A DNA stretch of 33,771 nucleotides from the NCBI RefSeq assembly GCF_001864835.1, contig NZ_MJGI01000027.1:199830-233600 (forward strand). The letters are read 5' to 3'. Both the position numbers and the translations under genes were made by a program. The notes under the pieces are model-generated. The model worked only from the letters and a program-made list of their open reading frames with translations. It was not told where the DNA came from and searched no databases. The stretch is from Curtobacterium sp. MCBA15_001. GTDB taxonomy: Bacteria; Actinomycetota; Actinomycetes; Actinomycetales; Microbacteriaceae. Below are positions 32,160 to 33,771 of the stretch, piece after piece; the first letter of the stretch is position 1, and every line of letters starts with the position of its first letter.

Positions 32160-32927
32160 GTCTCGTGCTGCTCCGGCAGCAGACGAGCTGAGGGGACGAA
32201 GGCGCCTCGTCCACGCCACCGCGAAAGCGATCACGATGAGTAGGATCGCGCTGACCAGCCCGGTTCCTACGGCGAGACCGCCGCGCGCGTTGGGAACGGC
32301 GACGAAGTCGGCAAACGATGCTCCGATGGGCCGGGTGAGGACGTACGCGGTCCAGAACGCCGTCACCGGACCGACGACCGACGTCACGCGCGCGAGAACG
32401 ACGATGACCATCGCTGCCACGAACACGAGGCCGCCGCTGAGGTAGCCAAGGTGCAGGGTGCTGGCGGCGAGGTCGCCGGCGGCGGTCCCCATCGCGAAGG
32501 TCGTGATCACGGCGGCCCAGTAGAACAGTTGCCGACGGGTGGTCGTGATTGTGTGCACGTCGACGGTGCTTTCGGTGCGGTGCCAAAGCACGAACACGGC
32601 GACGAGCGCAGTGAGGAACACCGGGGTCGAGACGAAGTACGGCACACCGAGTGCAACGTGGGTGACGTCGGCGACCATCGTGCCGAACACTCCCACCATC
32701 GACACCGTTCCCCAGTAGAGCCAGGGCCGGTACCGGTCTGCCCGGAGCTGCACAACGAGGACCACGAGGAAGAGGACCGCGGTGATGAGTACCGTCGGGA
32801 CGGGGTCGAATCGAGTGACCAGGAAGTCCGACAGTGCTTCACCCATCCCGGTCGTGAGGATCTTGATGAGCCAGAACGACGCCGTCGGCTCCGGCACACG
32901 ATTCCGCGAGCTCACCTCGGGGCTCAC
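32151..32927 (-). CDS. DUF347-repeat integral membrane protein
   Basis: 258 residues with several membrane helices arranged in repeats. The repeat core appears at KILTTGMGEALSDFLV and again at YVLTRPIGASFADFVA, with related segments in between (FAMGTAAGDLAAS). This fits the COG4705/DUF347 family, membrane proteins of unknown function with conserved acidic residues inside helices. The start GTG 32927 overlaps the DedA stop (GTGA), so translation is coupled to the DedA gene. Confidence 0.78.
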   Translation of the reverse strand: MSPEVSSRNRVPEPTASFWLIKILTTGMGEALSDFLVTRFDPVPTVLITAVLFLVVLVVQLRADRYRPWLYWGTVSMVGVFGTMVADVTHVALGVPYFVSTPVFLTALVAVFVLWHRTESTVDVHTITTTRRQLFYWAAVITTFAMGTAAGDLAASTLHLGYLSGGLVFVAAMVIVVLARVTSVVGPVTAFWTAYVLTRPIGASFADFVAVPNARGGLAVGTGLVSAILLIVIAFAVAWTRRLRPLSSSAAGAARDVR

Positions 32928-33598
32928 CTGTCACCTCCGATCGGGTGCGACGGTGCCGACGAGGTTGCGCGGTTCTTCCGGGCGACGTGGCGGCGGCGGA
33001 GCGCGCCGATGACGATGGGCAGGATCGAGACGAGGATGATGACGATCATCAGCGCGTCGATGTTGTGGGCGATCAGCGGGATGCCGCCGAGGAGCACGCC
33101 GACGGCGGTGAGGCCGCACGCCCAGGAGATCGCGCCGATGAGGTTGAACAGCAGGAACCGTCGGTAGTGCATCTGCGCGGTGCCGGCAGCTAGCGGCACG
33201 TAGGTGCGGACGATCGGGACGAACCGGCCGAGGACCAGGCTGAGTCCGCCCCACTTGGTGAAGAACGCTTCCGCTTCGTTGAGGCGGGCGGTAGTGAGGA
33301 TCCGGGCGTCGTCCTTGAACAGGCGGCGGCCGTACCGTTTCCCGATCCAGTACCCGACCTGGTCACCGGCGATCGCGGCGATCGATGCCACGAGCGCGAC
33401 CTGCCACGGCGTAACCCCGAGGGTGCTGCTGATGATCGCTGCGGTGACCAGGAGCGAGTCACCGGGCAGGAAGGGGAACAGCACCCCGGACTCGATGAAG
33501 ATCAGCAGTGCGATACCGGCGAGGACGTACGGACCGAACGAATGCAGCACGGACGCAGCGTCGAACAGGCTCACGGCGAGCGGAACGGTGGAGAGCAT
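32924..33598 (-). CDS. DedA-family membrane protein
   Basis: 224 residues from ATG 33598, with GGAAGGA upstream. The SNARE-associated (DedA/VTT) domain is typical: FIESGVLFPFLPGDSLLVTAA, then GDQVGYWIGKRYGRRLF, RFVPIVRTYVPLAAGTAQM, and a C-terminal helix pair. The family moves lipids such as undecaprenyl phosphate or phosphatidylethanolamine across the membrane and supports proton-motive-force homeostasis. The following DUF347 gene is coupled to it. Confidence 0.9.
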   Translation of the reverse strand: MLSTVPLAVSLFDAASVLHSFGPYVLAGIALLIFIESGVLFPFLPGDSLLVTAAIISSTLGVTPWQVALVASIAAIAGDQVGYWIGKRYGRRLFKDDARILTTARLNEAEAFFTKWGGLSLVLGRFVPIVRTYVPLAAGTAQMHYRRFLLFNLIGAISWACGLTAVGVLLGGIPLIAHNIDALMIVIILVSILPIVIGALRRRHVARKNRATSSAPSHPIGGDR

Positions 33599-33627
33599 GG
33601 CGGTCCTTCCAGGACAAGTCACGGCGA

Positions 33628-33647
33628 CCGCCCAACCAGTGGGGCGG
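33628..33647 (-). terminator. Short GC-rich hairpin after the right-edge gene
   Basis: CCGCCC (33628-33633) pairs with GGGCGG (33642-33647), 18 bp beyond the stop of the truncated gene at the window edge and before the DedA start. Confidence 0.5.
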
Positions 33648-33664
33648 CCGACGAAGGTCGGACG

Positions 33665-33771
33665 TCAGACGGTCAGGTGGCTGCGCTGGGCGGGTTCGTC
33701 GCGGCGGAGCCGGATCACGAGGAAGGTGATGATCGCGGCGATGATGACGAGGAACACGACGCTCGTGGTGA
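33665..33771 (-). CDS. C-terminal end of a membrane protein (window-truncated)
   Basis: Only the last ~35 residues are inside the window: TTSVVFLVIIAAIITFLVIRL is one membrane helix, followed by a basic, short cytosolic tail RRDEPAQRSHLTV. The gene reads leftward toward the DedA gene, with a hairpin in between. No family can be assigned. Confidence 0.55.
   Translation of the reverse strand, partial: TTSVVFLVIIAAIITFLVIRLRRDEPAQRSHLTV

Overview
The window looks like chromosome plus accessory DNA of a high-GC actinobacterium, most likely Microbacteriaceae (Curtobacterium- or Microbacterium-like). This is an inference from the very high G/C at third codon positions, many GTG starts, chains of 4-bp ATGA/GTGA gene overlaps, and actinobacterial protein families. 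No rRNA, tRNA or CRISPR array was found.

Layout. (1) 1-7.1 kb: a 5'-incomplete esterase and a short-chain dehydrogenase, each broken by one missing G in a short G run; a VOC/glyoxalase protein; a hypothetical gene; two related AraC-type regulators; two small hypothetical genes. (2) 7.1-15.05 kb: an element-like region. It holds a small plasmid-maintenance-like protein, a three-gene minus-strand cluster headed by an MbcA/Xre-type antitoxin-like protein, a three-gene plus-strand operon with a GIY-YIG-like zinc-finger protein, a PD-(D/E)XK-like protein, two gene-free stretches packed with different short repeats, and an excisionase/tyrosine integrase pair at the right. (3) 15.2-19.5 kb: a fluoride-resistance operon: universal stress protein, phosphoglycerate mutase, two CrcB/Fluc channels, inorganic pyrophosphatase and enolase. 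The channels export fluoride. Pyrophosphatase and enolase are classical fluoride-inhibited enzymes, so extra copies would restore phosphate metabolism and glycolysis. The leader RNA folds like a divergent fluoride riboswitch, and its pseudoknot strand is shared with a hairpin that hides the first ribosome binding site. A second strongly structured RNA, a three-way junction, lies between pyrophosphatase and enolase. (4) 19.4-22.2 kb: a LysR regulator divergent from a TDT/SLAC1-type transporter that is translationally coupled to a uracil-DNA-glycosylase-like protein. (5) 22.2-25.2 kb: a Tn402/Tn5053-like transposon (serine resolvase, DDE transposase, AAA+ ATPase). (6) 25.2-33.8 kb: small, mostly minus-strand housekeeping or accessory genes (three GNATs, Lrp/AsnC, rhodanese, Nudix, PHP phosphoesterase, a lipoprotein, a possible nuclease, DUF347 and DedA membrane proteins). 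A 26-27 bp palindromic element recurs at gene ends here and supplies stop codons to genes on either strand.

The strongest leads are the riboswitch-like leader with its mutually exclusive hairpin, the three-way-junction RNA, the stop-codon-donating palindrome family, the two repeat arrays, and the antitoxin-headed cluster with unrecognised partners.
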